Assembly: GCA_902799875.1 (NCBI GenBank)
Contig: CADCCH010000047.1
Span: 1-10,006, forward strand
Reading direction: 5' to 3'
Length of the DNA: 10,006 bases
Source of the DNA: an uncultured Bacteroidales bacterium
GTDB lineage: Bacteria; Bacteroidota; Bacteroidia; Bacteroidales; Paludibacteraceae
A program made the position numbers and the translations under genes. The stretch's first letter is position 1. Every line of letters starts with the position of its first letter. Below, piece by piece: positions 1 to 7,625 of this stretch. Under the pieces are notes generated by a model. That model ran no database searches. It worked only from the letters and a program-made list of their open reading frames with translations, and was not told the origin of the DNA.

Positions 1-381
1 ATGTCCACCGGATTCTCCTTCGTGCAGATCGGTGAGTTCTCGTTCATCATTGCTGCTTTGGGAAGCAAACTTGGGGTCACCGATCCGGCTATCTATCCCA
101 TCATCGTGGCGGCATCGGTGCTGACCACTTTCCTCACACCGTACATCATGAAGGCTACCGTACCCTGTTATACCTTCTTCTATAACCATGCCTCCCCGCG
201 GTTGAAGACCAAAATCGACACCCGTGAACAAGAGGTAGAGATGGCAGAGCAACAGAGCTCCGGATCGAATGAAGAGACCTTCCTGGCGCATGCGGACAAA
301 GTGCAACATGCGTTGCGGAAAACCGTGGTCACCAAACGTGTGGTCAAACTGTTCTATACAAATATGAGTGAAAATGACTAA
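1..381 (+). CDS. CPA2/Kef-type cation:proton antiporter, C-terminal fragment (5' end outside window)
   Basis: This is the tail of an inner-membrane monovalent cation/proton antiporter, which would exchange Na+ or K+ for protons. The first residues contain QIGEFSF, a signature of a late transmembrane helix in the CPA2/KefB family. A second hydrophobic segment follows at about residues 30-50 (AIYPIIVAASVLTTFLTPYI), then a hydrophilic cytoplasmic tail of about 75 residues. An ATG lies at base 1, but family members have some ten helices before this point, so that Met is almost certainly internal and the gene starts upstream of the window. I see no Rossmann-type TrkA-N domain in the tail. The stop codon overlaps the next gene by 8 bp, so the two are probably translated from one mRNA. 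The transported ion cannot be told from this fragment. Confidence 0.8.
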   Translation: MSTGFSFVQIGEFSFIIAALGSKLGVTDPAIYPIIVAASVLTTFLTPYIMKATVPCYTFFYNHASPRLKTKIDTREQEVEMAEQQSSGSNEETFLAHADKVQHALRKTVVTKRVVKLFYTNMSEND

Positions 382-1216
382 ACCCTTTTTGTTTATTGCC
401 GCGGTAGTGCTCAGTATGACTACCGCAAGTGCCCAAAATGACAGTGATCCTCTGGCAGCAGGTTTGGGTGGAGTAGCCACCGTAGTCGGGGAAACACAAA
501 CCGTCAATGACAGTGTGCTTGCAGCCCCTGCCGAAGAAATCCCGCTATGGAAGCAGAAACTCTACTACGGCTATAACTTCGATATCTATTTCCACCACGA
601 CTCCCGTACGTCACGTAAAGAGAACGGTTGGTCCGTCACGGTTGAACCCGAGATCGGTTGGCGTTTGAAAGAGCGCGTGTACCTGGGTCTGCGTCTGGGT
701 GGTAGTTATCAGGACACCTACACCACCTATTCATACGAGAATCTCTTAGGTCAGACCGTGTCCGAGAATCTGCGTGTGCGTCAAGGAAGCTGGAACGTGA
801 CGCCTTATGTGCGTTACCGTATGAAGACGCTGTTTAATGAGAAAGTGGGGATCTGGCTCGAAGCGCACCTCTACGGTGGTATGGATTTTCCGAGTGTCGC
901 CAGCGGTTCGGCAGCCGGTACTGATTATGAGGGTTTGCGTTACAAGGCCGTGTACGGTGTACAAGTGTCGCCGGTCATCACGTATCAGTTCTCCCGCAAG
1001 CGCTCGTTCCAGATCTTCTTCTCCATCCTCAGCCTCGGATATAGCGGCACGACCTACTTCTATGAAAAAGAGAATGTATGGACCGGGGAGATGGAACGGT
1101 ATAATGAGTATACGAATGATGTCATTGTCTTCTCGGGTAAGCTCAAGAACCTCTTGGCGAGTCATTTTACACCGGGTATGTACGGGTTGAAATTTGGTAT
1201 TCAGAAGAGTTTCTAA
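374..1216 (+). CDS. Secreted outer-membrane beta-barrel protein of unknown function
   Basis: I do not recognise a named family. The 280-residue product starts with a Sec signal peptide: MTK, a hydrophobic run FLFIAAVVLS, then a likely signal peptidase I cut after TASA. A low-complexity linker spans about residues 22-55. The rest alternates polar and hydrophobic/aromatic residues as in beta-barrel strands (for example KLYYGYNFDIYF, ERVYLGLRLGGSY, YRYKAVYGVQVSPVITYQF-like segments). The chain ends in FGIQKSF, and a terminal Phe is typical of the C-terminal signal read by the BAM complex. The ATG at 374 is preferred over the in-frame GTG at 368 because it gives a compact signal peptide; there is no Shine-Dalgarno sequence near either. 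It overlaps the antiporter gene by 8 bp and the TamB-like fusion gene by 23 bp, so it sits inside an operon. It could be a small porin-like barrel or a substrate or partner of the downstream fusion; the latter is only inference. Confidence 0.75.
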   Translation: MTKPFLFIAAVVLSMTTASAQNDSDPLAAGLGGVATVVGETQTVNDSVLAAPAEEIPLWKQKLYYGYNFDIYFHHDSRTSRKENGWSVTVEPEIGWRLKERVYLGLRLGGSYQDTYTTYSYENLLGQTVSENLRVRQGSWNVTPYVRYRMKTLFNEKVGIWLEAHLYGGMDFPSVASGSAAGTDYEGLRYKAVYGVQVSPVITYQFSRKRSFQIFFSILSLGYSGTTYFYEKENVWTGEMERYNEYTNDVIVFSGKLKNLLASHFTPGMYGLKFGIQKSF

Positions 1217-4200
1217 TACTATCTTAATCGTATTAGGCCTGATCCTGAGCTTGATACTGATGGGGCTGATTGTCGTGACAGGTATCGTGGTGACACCTAC
1301 CTGCCGCGTGGCTTTTTTGCAGGAAGGAGTGAAGATCGCCAACGAGAAGACCGACTTCGATATCGACCTTGGCGGACTCTACCTGTCGCCTTTCCACCAT
1401 TCGCCGATGGTGCTGTACCGTGCCTATAAGGGAGAAGCCGATTTGCCGGTTGAAGTGCAGATTGACAATCTCTTTGTCGGGCACCGCGGACAGGATACCC
1501 TGATCTATACCCGTGCTTTGCGACTGAAAGCGGTAGCGAAGATTCAGGATGCAGAAGTAAGGATTCAGGATTTTACGCACATACCTATTCAGGTAGATGC
1601 CTTGTGTCTGGAGAACACGACCTTCCATTCCGACAGTCTCATCGCCTCCGTGGGGGTAGATGCTATCGTTGGACGGTTGGAGGTATCGAGTCCGCAACTG
1701 CTTATTGCCGAAGGCAAGTACCCCCTGCACGGCTTGCGTCTGCATGATGCCGATGTGGCGATTGACTTGCGGGAAACGCCAGATACGACGGCAAAGGATA
1801 CCACACCGCTCTTGTTGGCCTTTGACATCCCGGACGGAGAACTACGGAACATCCATTATGCGATGACGCCTTTGAATATGGATATCCGCACGGGCTATTT
1901 GTCCACACAGGCTTTGGTGGATGTGGGTGCGAACGTCTATGATGCCCGCCGACTGAATATAGGCGATCTGACTTTCTCGTTGGGGCCTCTCCGTATACCG
2001 GTAGATACGATCTACGGCAACGCAGCGGTGGATCTGAACAATAATCTGATCACGAGTGACGGACTGCATGTGCGCTCCGATAAGATGGGGGCAAACGCAG
2101 ATCTCTATGCTACGCAGATGAACCTTGAGACGATGCGTGTGGAGGCAAGCGGAGGGGCGGAGTACCAAGGCAGTAAAGCCAGCCTCCGTGCTTCGTACGA
2201 TATCGACGATGAGGCGTACGATGCAACGGTGCATATCGACCGAGTCAACCTTTCTGCGTTTGTCCCGAACCTTCCGCATGTATCGCTTGCCGGCGATATA
2301 GAGGCAAAAGGAAAGGGTATCAACCCCAAACGACCGATGGTGTCGCATGTTAAGTTGTGTTTGGACGAAGCGATATACGGTCCCTACAACCTCTCTCATA
2401 CCTCCTTTGAAGGCACTACGGACAGTGTCACCTCGCTGGCACTCACGATGCCCGGTCTGGAAGCCGAGATCGCATCTCCGATGCCGCTGATGATGCTAAT
2501 TGATCGGATTCAACCGCTCGTTCATACCGTGAGTGACTCGGCGGTACTGCATGCCCTGACCTCTTTGGAAGATCTGACCGTACTGGATACGATCCGCCGT
2601 CAGATACCGGCTATCTGTGCCGACATCTCGCTACGCAAAGGCAGTCCGATACAGGCCATCATCGACAGTACGGGGCTGGACTTCAACGAAGTGTCGGTAG
2701 CCTTGCGTTCCGATTCCGACCAAACAGCTTTCCTCCTTTCTCCTTCCACTATTCGCTTTACCCACATGCGTCTGCCGGATCTGAACACCGGATTGGCACT
2801 TACTATGACGGAAGGACAGACGCAAGTGTCTTTAGGCGCAGATACACGCCTCACAGACGGTGCGATGAGTTTCTATGACCTCTGTACCGATGCTGCTTTT
2901 CGGTTGGACCTGAGACGTGAGGGACGTAACCTATACGGCAACGGACAACTGAAACTGGACAGTATCCACTATACCAATAAAGACTTGGGCAGTCATGCGA
3001 TTGATTTGCAGATAGCCCCTTCTTCCCTGTACACCAACGCTCTGCGCGCGAGTGTCTATCTGGATGATATACCGCTCGAATTGGTGCATAGTTTTGTGAC
3101 CCTACCGAACGACATCGCCATCCAGGGTGCGGTACGTGCGTCTGCTACGGTGGACGGGTTACCTCATAAGACAGATATCTCTGCCGAAGTGAAACCACTC
3201 GGCGTAGTGGCACAATACAAACCGTATGAGATAGGTATCAGTCTCGGTCAGACACCCATCATTATGCGCCATAACCATATCGATCTCAACGGTCTGCCTG
3301 TCTATGCCGCCGACAGTACGTATCTGGCGCTGAGCGGTGGTCTGGATCTGGATAGTATGCGGCTGGATATAAAACTCGAGGCAGACAGTTTTGCGCCGGT
3401 CAAACTGACGCAAGGTGGTCCGTTCCCGGTCTATGGTGAGTTAGCCACCGACATCCACGGTCGGGTCATCGGTCCGCTTGACAGTATCATCGCGGATGTG
3501 GATCTGACGCTCCTTCCGACGACCGATATTACATACCCGATCGACAAGAAAAACCTGGCACAAGTCAAACCCCACGGTACGGTATCCGTCCATTGTCCGG
3601 TATCCAATATAGACTCGCTATCCCTCTCCGGGCAGATCAACGTGGATGACGGTTTTGTGCGGTATTCCCCCAAGGCGTACCCCATCATGCCTTTCCATGT
3701 GGATTCCGGCAGTCACATCGCATTTCACGGTCCGATAGGGCAGACGCAGTTAGCCATCTCCGCTTCGCAGAAAGTGAAAGCAGATGTAGAGTCTGATGAT
3801 GAGGATACGCGCCGTGTGGACTTCACGACAGGTGTGCGTCTGAACGGGGTGGTGGACTCGATAGGTCTCAATAGTATCGGTTTCTTCCTGGAAGCCCCGG
3901 AGGATGAAGAAGTTACGCGTGAACTGGCATCCGTGGACGAAGGCACACGCGAAGGTCTGGCGGCTACACTCTTGGCAACCGGTATGTACGTGGGCGAGAG
4001 TAACGTGGCGGCACAACGCGACGGATACGCCCTCTCTTCAATCATCAACAGCCGTATCAATGCGGTCATGTCCAACTCCAAAGTGGGTAAGTTCATCGAT
4101 ATCGATTTCAGTAGCGGTCAGAGTAGTCATGCCTCCGGTACGACCAACGATATGAACATCTCCATCAGTAAGTCCTTCCTCAAAGACAAACTGCGTATCA

Positions 4201-5762
4201 CCTTGGGCTCTACCCTTACGGACAATCCCGAGATCAATGAGACGACGGGTATGTTCAATAACTTCACCGCGGACTATAAACTGACCAAAGACGGCAACGT
4301 CCTGCTGCGGCTTTATTCGCAACGGGATTACAATAACGTGCTTGAAGGTGAACTGTACAAGTCCGGACTCGCCGTGCGGGCTACCAAGGATTGGAGACGA
4401 AAGGACTGGTATCGAGGGGATAGTATCAACCGTGTGTATGGTCTTGCCGCCGATGCCGGTGTGGCGTACCGATCCAACAACAGTATCGGTCCGGATCTGA
4501 CCCTCAAATCGACCATCAAGAATGTGTTTGGTAGGGGCGAACAGTTCACGCTCAAAGGAAACGGTGCTTATTTCTGGGCGCTACGTAACCGTCACCCGGG
4601 GGACCCGAAGAAGACTGATACGTACAAACTGGGTGCCAACGCGTCCCTCGTCTTCCCGTACCTGCATTGGACGGGAGAGAACAACCCCCAAGGTGATACC
4701 CGGTACATGTTGGGTTACCAGTACGAGAACATCGCCGGCGGATACGGTGTGCATAAACTAACCGGTTCGTTCACCTATTTCATCCGCTCGGCCAATAACG
4801 AGTATATCACGCATGCATTCACCCCCTTCTCGCTCTCCGTCGTACTGATGAAAGCGGAGACGGACAGTCTGCTTGACAAAGCGGCAGAGTACCCGCAGCT
4901 GATCAAAGTGCTCGCCGGCGATGAGTTTATTCCGTCCATAGGCTACAATTTTATCTACGATAACTACCGCTCCAAGCGTGCGGTGAATACGATGCTCAAC
5001 TTGGGTATCAAGGAGTCCGGTAACCTCATCAACGCCCTCTACGGGCTCTTCGGACATACCTGGAACGAGAAAGAAAAACCGCTCGGTAAGATCACTTTCA
5101 ACCAGTTTGTTAAGTTGTCTGCTGAACTGAGAAACAAGTTCAACCTCACCGACCGGGTCACGATTGCCACCCGCTTCTTTGCCGGAGCGAATATACCACT
5201 CGGCAATTCGCATTTCAGTCCCCTCTCGGAGGCGTTCTATACAGGTGGACCTAACAGTCTCCGTGCGGCCTCCCCTTATGCGTATGGACCGGGTAATTTC
5301 TTCTCGGCCAAGTACAACCAGAACTTCTTCCATTCCGGAGATGTGAAGCTGGAGGCCAATTTTGAATTGCGTTTCCCGATTGTGTGGAAACTGTACGGTG
5401 CCGCCTTCCTCGATGCCGGTAACGTGTGGAACTGGTACTCGACCGTGGACCTGTTCAAAGCCGCCGGATACAATGGTTACCTCACGCGTCTGGAGATACC
5501 CGAAACGCTGTACGACGGGATTATCAACAATCCGGATTTTGCCAAACAAATTGCACTTGGCACCGGTGCCGGTCTGCGACTCGATATAGACGGACTCGTG
5601 GTACGGCTCGATGTTGGCGTGGGTATCCATGCACCCTACCAGACCTTCCGCTACGACAAACAAGGTAATGTTAACTACAATGCACCGATTACCAAATATT
5701 ACAATATCCCCTCTGCCCTCGATGCCATCCGCGTCAACTTCGGTATAGGGTATCCGTTCTGA
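1194..5762 (+). CDS. TamB-like translocation/assembly protein fused to a C-terminal Omp85 (TamL-type) outer-membrane barrel
   Basis: The 1522-residue product combines two proteins normally encoded separately. Residues 1-35 are a basic/hydrophobic signal anchor (ILIVLGLILSLILMGLIVV) as in TamB. Residues ~36-1066 are beta-rich AsmA/TamB-type sequence ending in a typical TamB C-terminal block at ~998-1066 (DKLRITLGSTL, later LRLYSQRDYNNVLEGEL). From ~1087 the sequence is an Omp85 barrel: an early strand with KNVFGRGEQFTL, the L6-type motif GGPNSLRAASPYAYGPG at 1351-1367 (Arg1357 in the VRGF-like position), then KLEANFELRFPI, AAFLDAGNVWNW, LRLDIDGLVVRLDVGVG and a terminal FGIGYPF. No POTRA domains are visible. 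The predicted result is one chain from inner membrane to outer membrane, acting in OMP assembly or lipid transport. The TTG at 1194 is preferred: an in-frame TGA lies at 1188, and the next start (ATG 1260) would cut the anchor in half. The gene overlaps the preceding one by 23 bp, consistent with translational coupling. Confidence 0.85.
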   Translation: MVFRRVSNTILIVLGLILSLILMGLIVVTGIVVTPTCRVAFLQEGVKIANEKTDFDIDLGGLYLSPFHHSPMVLYRAYKGEADLPVEVQIDNLFVGHRGQDTLIYTRALRLKAVAKIQDAEVRIQDFTHIPIQVDALCLENTTFHSDSLIASVGVDAIVGRLEVSSPQLLIAEGKYPLHGLRLHDADVAIDLRETPDTTAKDTTPLLLAFDIPDGELRNIHYAMTPLNMDIRTGYLSTQALVDVGANVYDARRLNIGDLTFSLGPLRIPVDTIYGNAAVDLNNNLITSDGLHVRSDKMGANADLYATQMNLETMRVEASGGAEYQGSKASLRASYDIDDEAYDATVHIDRVNLSAFVPNLPHVSLAGDIEAKGKGINPKRPMVSHVKLCLDEAIYGPYNLSHTSFEGTTDSVTSLALTMPGLEAEIASPMPLMMLIDRIQPLVHTVSDSAVLHALTSLEDLTVLDTIRRQIPAICADISLRKGSPIQAIIDSTGLDFNEVSVALRSDSDQTAFLLSPSTIRFTHMRLPDLNTGLALTMTEGQTQVSLGADTRLTDGAMSFYDLCTDAAFRLDLRREGRNLYGNGQLKLDSIHYTNKDLGSHAIDLQIAPSSLYTNALRASVYLDDIPLELVHSFVTLPNDIAIQGAVRASATVDGLPHKTDISAEVKPLGVVAQYKPYEIGISLGQTPIIMRHNHIDLNGLPVYAADSTYLALSGGLDLDSMRLDIKLEADSFAPVKLTQGGPFPVYGELATDIHGRVIGPLDSIIADVDLTLLPTTDITYPIDKKNLAQVKPHGTVSVHCPVSNIDSLSLSGQINVDDGFVRYSPKAYPIMPFHVDSGSHIAFHGPIGQTQLAISASQKVKADVESDDEDTRRVDFTTGVRLNGVVDSIGLNSIGFFLEAPEDEEVTRELASVDEGTREGLAATLLATGMYVGESNVAAQRDGYALSSIINSRINAVMSNSKVGKFIDIDFSSGQSSHASGTTNDMNISISKSFLKDKLRITLGSTLTDNPEINETTGMFNNFTADYKLTKDGNVLLRLYSQRDYNNVLEGELYKSGLAVRATKDWRRKDWYRGDSINRVYGLAADAGVAYRSNNSIGPDLTLKSTIKNVFGRGEQFTLKGNGAYFWALRNRHPGDPKKTDTYKLGANASLVFPYLHWTGENNPQGDTRYMLGYQYENIAGGYGVHKLTGSFTYFIRSANNEYITHAFTPFSLSVVLMKAETDSLLDKAAEYPQLIKVLAGDEFIPSIGYNFIYDNYRSKRAVNTMLNLGIKESGNLINALYGLFGHTWNEKEKPLGKITFNQFVKLSAELRNKFNLTDRVTIATRFFAGANIPLGNSHFSPLSEAFYTGGPNSLRAASPYAYGPGNFFSAKYNQNFFHSGDVKLEANFELRFPIVWKLYGAAFLDAGNVWNWYSTVDLFKAAGYNGYLTRLEIPETLYDGIINNPDFAKQIALGTGAGLRLDIDGLVVRLDVGVGIHAPYQTFRYDKQGNVNYNAPITKYYNIPSALDAIRVNFGIGYPF

Positions 5763-5785
5763 TAAAAATGAAAAAAAACAAACGA

Positions 5786-6955
5786 TTACTTGGATAACTC
5801 GATACAAGCAAGAATAAGCGGGGCGACTCCTTTGGGGTCGTCTTTGCGTATGCGCTCATGGATATAGTAGTCGTACGTCCCGTCGCGGTAAGGATTACCA
5901 CCCAGACCAGCTACCGCGCAGCAGTCCGTCAGCGAGAGCGTTCCGTCCTCGTTATACGCAATCTTATGCGTCTTCAGTCCCTCCAGCACTTGCTGCGCCG
6001 CACCCTTGTACGAAGGATCCAGTATACCGAGCCGTGCACCCTTGGCCATCGCATAACAGTACATCGCCGAGCAGGTGGACTCCAGGTAGTTACCCTCCTG
6101 ATCCCCCTTGTCCGGCACTTGGTACCATAGATGCGTCTCCGGATCCTGTACGGCCAGCAGCGCCTCCATCACGCGGTTAAGAATCGCCACCAGTTGCGGT
6201 CGTTCCGGTTGGTCCGCCGGCATCAACTCCAGTACATCCACCAACGCCATCACGTACCATCCCTCCGCACGTCCCCAGGTCTCGGGACTGCAACCGGTCT
6301 CCGGATCGCTCCAACCCATCTGACGACTCTCGTCCCAACCGTGATGGTTGAGCCCATTCGCCTTACGCGTGTGCGCGTCGATAATAAGGAACTGGCGCGC
6401 GACATCGCTCCATGCCTCCGGTTCCGGCTTATAGGCTGCATACCGGGCATAGAACGTCGTGCCGGTGAACAGCCCGTCCAACCACATCTGATGCGCATAC
6501 ACCTGCTTGTGCCAGAAACCACCTTCCTCCGTACGCGGTTGTTCTCGTAACTGATCCCGCAAGGTCTCGATGGCAATCGCGTACTGCGGTTCAGGATGGA
6601 TGGCATGCAGCATGATAAGAAAATTACCACCTTGGATGCGATCCATGTTATACAGACTCTGCTTATAAGTTAGGATCGAACCGTCTTCTCCGATGAACTG
6701 ATCGGCAAACTGCAGCGCGTGCTTCAGATACACGCTGTCCTGCGTCTCGTTATACAACTCCACAAACGCACGCGCCATGAGGGTGGGGGTGTACTCCCAT
6801 TTGGGTTTGGCGGCACCGTCGCACGTCCATAACTCGGGATTATGCTTCATCTCCGACTGCGCAATCGATTCGGCCATCTGCAGATAGGGGTTTGACTGCG
6901 AGCACGAAGCGAAAAATACTACAATCGTAAACAGGAAAAGAGAAAGACGTTTCAT
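5786..6955 (-). CDS. Glycoside hydrolase family 105 lipoprotein (unsaturated rhamnogalacturonyl/glycuronyl hydrolase)
   Basis: GH105 enzymes remove the 4,5-unsaturated uronic acid left by polysaccharide lyases on pectin (rhamnogalacturonan) or ulvan fragments. The 389-residue length fits the family once the signal is removed. Residues 1-18 are a lipoprotein signal with lipobox FASC (Cys18). Family motifs in order are GGFWH (145-149), AHQMWLDGLF (154-163) with the likely catalytic Asp160, CSPETWGRAEGWYVMAL (222-238), YLESTCSAMYCYAMAKG (290-306) and GGNPYRDGTYDYY (352-364). No acidic residues follow Cys18, so a surface-export signal is not apparent and a periplasm-facing location is more likely. 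The start at 6955 is chosen because it begins the signal peptide; longer in-frame starts upstream would run through the promoter. The gene converges on the TamB fusion gene with a 23-bp gap and has its own promoter. No lyase or SusC/D genes lie within the window, so the substrate is unresolved. Confidence 0.9.
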   Translation of the reverse strand: MKRLSLFLFTIVVFFASCSQSNPYLQMAESIAQSEMKHNPELWTCDGAAKPKWEYTPTLMARAFVELYNETQDSVYLKHALQFADQFIGEDGSILTYKQSLYNMDRIQGGNFLIMLHAIHPEPQYAIAIETLRDQLREQPRTEEGGFWHKQVYAHQMWLDGLFTGTTFYARYAAYKPEPEAWSDVARQFLIIDAHTRKANGLNHHGWDESRQMGWSDPETGCSPETWGRAEGWYVMALVDVLELMPADQPERPQLVAILNRVMEALLAVQDPETHLWYQVPDKGDQEGNYLESTCSAMYCYAMAKGARLGILDPSYKGAAQQVLEGLKTHKIAYNEDGTLSLTDCCAVAGLGGNPYRDGTYDYYIHERIRKDDPKGVAPLILACIELSK

Positions 6956-6975
6956 AGCATGTATTAATTTGACTG

Positions 6976-7007
6976 CAAAATTACATAAAAAAATCGACAT
7001 GCACAAA
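6976..7007 (-). promoter_or_regulatory. Bacteroidota-type promoter for the GH105 gene
   Basis: On the minus strand, TTTG (7007-7004) is followed by a 20-nt spacer and TAATTTTG (6983-6976). This matches the Bacteroidota primary sigma-factor consensus TTTG-N19-21-TAnnTTTG. Transcription would start near 6969, giving a leader of about 14 nt before the ATG at 6955. The region is AT-rich, so chance matches are possible, but the spacing and position are right. Confidence 0.6.
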
Positions 7008-7022
7008 AAAAATCCAAATAAA

Positions 7023-7054
7023 TTTGCACAATTCAAAAAAAAGCAGTAATTTTG
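7023..7054 (+). promoter_or_regulatory. Bacteroidota-type promoter for ssrA and the downstream RNA/protein cluster
   Basis: TTTG (7023-7026), a 20-nt spacer and TAATTTTG (7047-7054) match the Bacteroidota consensus exactly. Transcription would start near 7061, giving a 5' extension of about 44 nt that RNase P would trim at 7105. It is the only convincing plus-strand promoter I found between here and the terminator at 9380, so it may drive the whole tmRNA-tRNA-GNAT-Fur-tRNA chain. Confidence 0.65.
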
Positions 7055-7082
7055 CACGCTTTTTTTAATAATTACCTGGCGA

Positions 7083-7105
7083 GGACTTCGTGAGTCCGAG
7101 CGAAG
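7083..7105 (+). other. Pre-tmRNA leader with two mutually exclusive hairpins
   Basis: Just before the tmRNA 5' end, GGACT (7083-7087) can pair with AGTCC (7093-7097) around a 5-nt loop. Alternatively CTTCG (7086-7090) can pair with CGAAG (7101-7105), and that second helix would tie up the first base of mature tmRNA. Both cannot form at once. The likely role, if any, is in 5' processing by RNase P; this is inference from base pairing only. Confidence 0.3.
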
Positions 7106-7494
7106 GGGCTATCTGGTTTTGACAGCAGGTAGAATGGTTGTGTAAGCACGCCGAGCAATGAGGCAACGCTCGTGAATCTCGCTTCAAAATATAACTGGCA
7201 ACTATGAGTATGCTCTCGCTGCTTAATCGAAGTACAGTAGATTAGCCTATTCGGATGCAAGGCGTCTGAACGAGACATCGCTCCGAGCCGAGTCTGTGGG
7301 CTCAACGGATATAGCGGTGCGGAAATACACAGAATAGAGACCGTAGGCTGCGATACGGTGTCGAAAGTTTTAGCAGATAAGCCGGGGGTTGGTGGCTTGG
7401 GTCTTGCCGCCGGACGAAAATCAAGGCCAAGATAAGCGTGTAGAAAGCAGGATTGTTCCTTGTTTGGACGCGGGTTCGACTCCCGCTAGCTCCA
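7105..7494 (+). ncRNA. ssrA: Transfer-messenger RNA (tmRNA)
   Basis: tmRNA rescues ribosomes stalled on mRNAs lacking a stop codon and tags the nascent protein for proteolysis. The 5' end GGGGCTATCTGGTTTTGACA and the 3' T-arm (GCGGG-TTCGACT-CCCGC) followed by TAGCTCC-A are classic tmRNA ends. GGGGCTA (7105-7111) pairs with TAGCTCC (7487-7493) to form the acceptor stem. It includes a G3-U70 wobble pair, the alanine identity element read by AlaRS, and A7494 is the discriminator base. CCA is not encoded and must be added afterwards. The length is about 390 nt, normal for a one-piece tmRNA, and the tag frame is at 7197. Its protein partner SmpB is not in the window. Confidence 0.95.
7197..7226 (+). 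other. tmRNA proteolysis-tag reading frame (GNYEYALAA, stop TAA)
   Basis: The resume codon GGC at 7197 starts nine codons for GNYEYALAA, ending in TAA (7224-7226). The terminal ALAA is the ClpXP/ClpAP degron shared by tmRNA tags, and a Gly resume codon with nine codons matches other Bacteroidota tags such as GETNYALAA. The middle residues NYEY differ from the variants I know. Confidence 0.85.
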
Positions 7495-7531
7495 CATAAA
7501 TTGACGCGACTTATAGAATTATTCCTCGGGA

Positions 7532-7625
7532 GGTAAACCACGCAGTGTTTGCCGACCGAAGAGCGTAGCACAGAACGTAGGCGTCATCGAGCGACGTGGT
7601 CGCGAATCACGCGAAGTTCTGATGC
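7532..7625 (+). other. Structured spacer between tmRNA and tRNA-Ala (possible small RNA or processing element)
   Basis: This GC-richer stretch has no protein-like frame or promoter but strong base pairing. GGTAAAC (7532-7538) pairs with GTTTGCC (7547-7553). Further on, GCACAGAAC (7568-7576) pairs with GTTCTG-A-TGC (7616-7625, one bulge). It encloses two hairpins: CGTC/GACG (7582-7585 with 7593-7596; the last pairs are 7582-7596 style, loop about 7 nt) and TCGCG/CGCGA (7600-7604 with 7610-7614, loop AATCA). Together they resemble a three-way junction. There is no T-run after it, so it is not a simple terminator. I do not recognise a known RNA family. Confidence 0.35.

Noticed and set aside
746..2399. 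Several minus-strand open frames of 170-198 codons opposite the barrel gene and the TamB part
   Set aside because: They are composition shadows: no signal peptide or family motif, and they overlap each other as well as real genes.
5763..5785. A-rich gap between the convergent fusion and GH105 genes as a terminator
   Set aside because: No stable hairpin can be drawn within the gap; only A-runs are present.
4758..5807. Long minus-strand open frame (349 codons) opposite the barrel part of the fusion gene
   Set aside because: It lies antisense to a well-supported domain, has no recognisable motif, and is explained by codon bias of the plus-strand gene.
6952..6960. Two-codon upstream frame (ATG CTA TGA on the minus strand) overlapping the GH105 start codon
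   Set aside because: It is real as sequence but very short and in an AT-rich leader; nothing else supports a regulatory uORF.
7501..7520. TTGACG followed by TATAGAAT after tmRNA, as a possible promoter for tRNA-Ala
   Set aside because: The spacing between the elements is far too short, and neither fits the Bacteroidota TAnnTTTG form.
7072..7571. Minus-strand open frames across the tmRNA
   Set aside because: They cover a clear tmRNA and its spacer, and the translations have no family resemblance.
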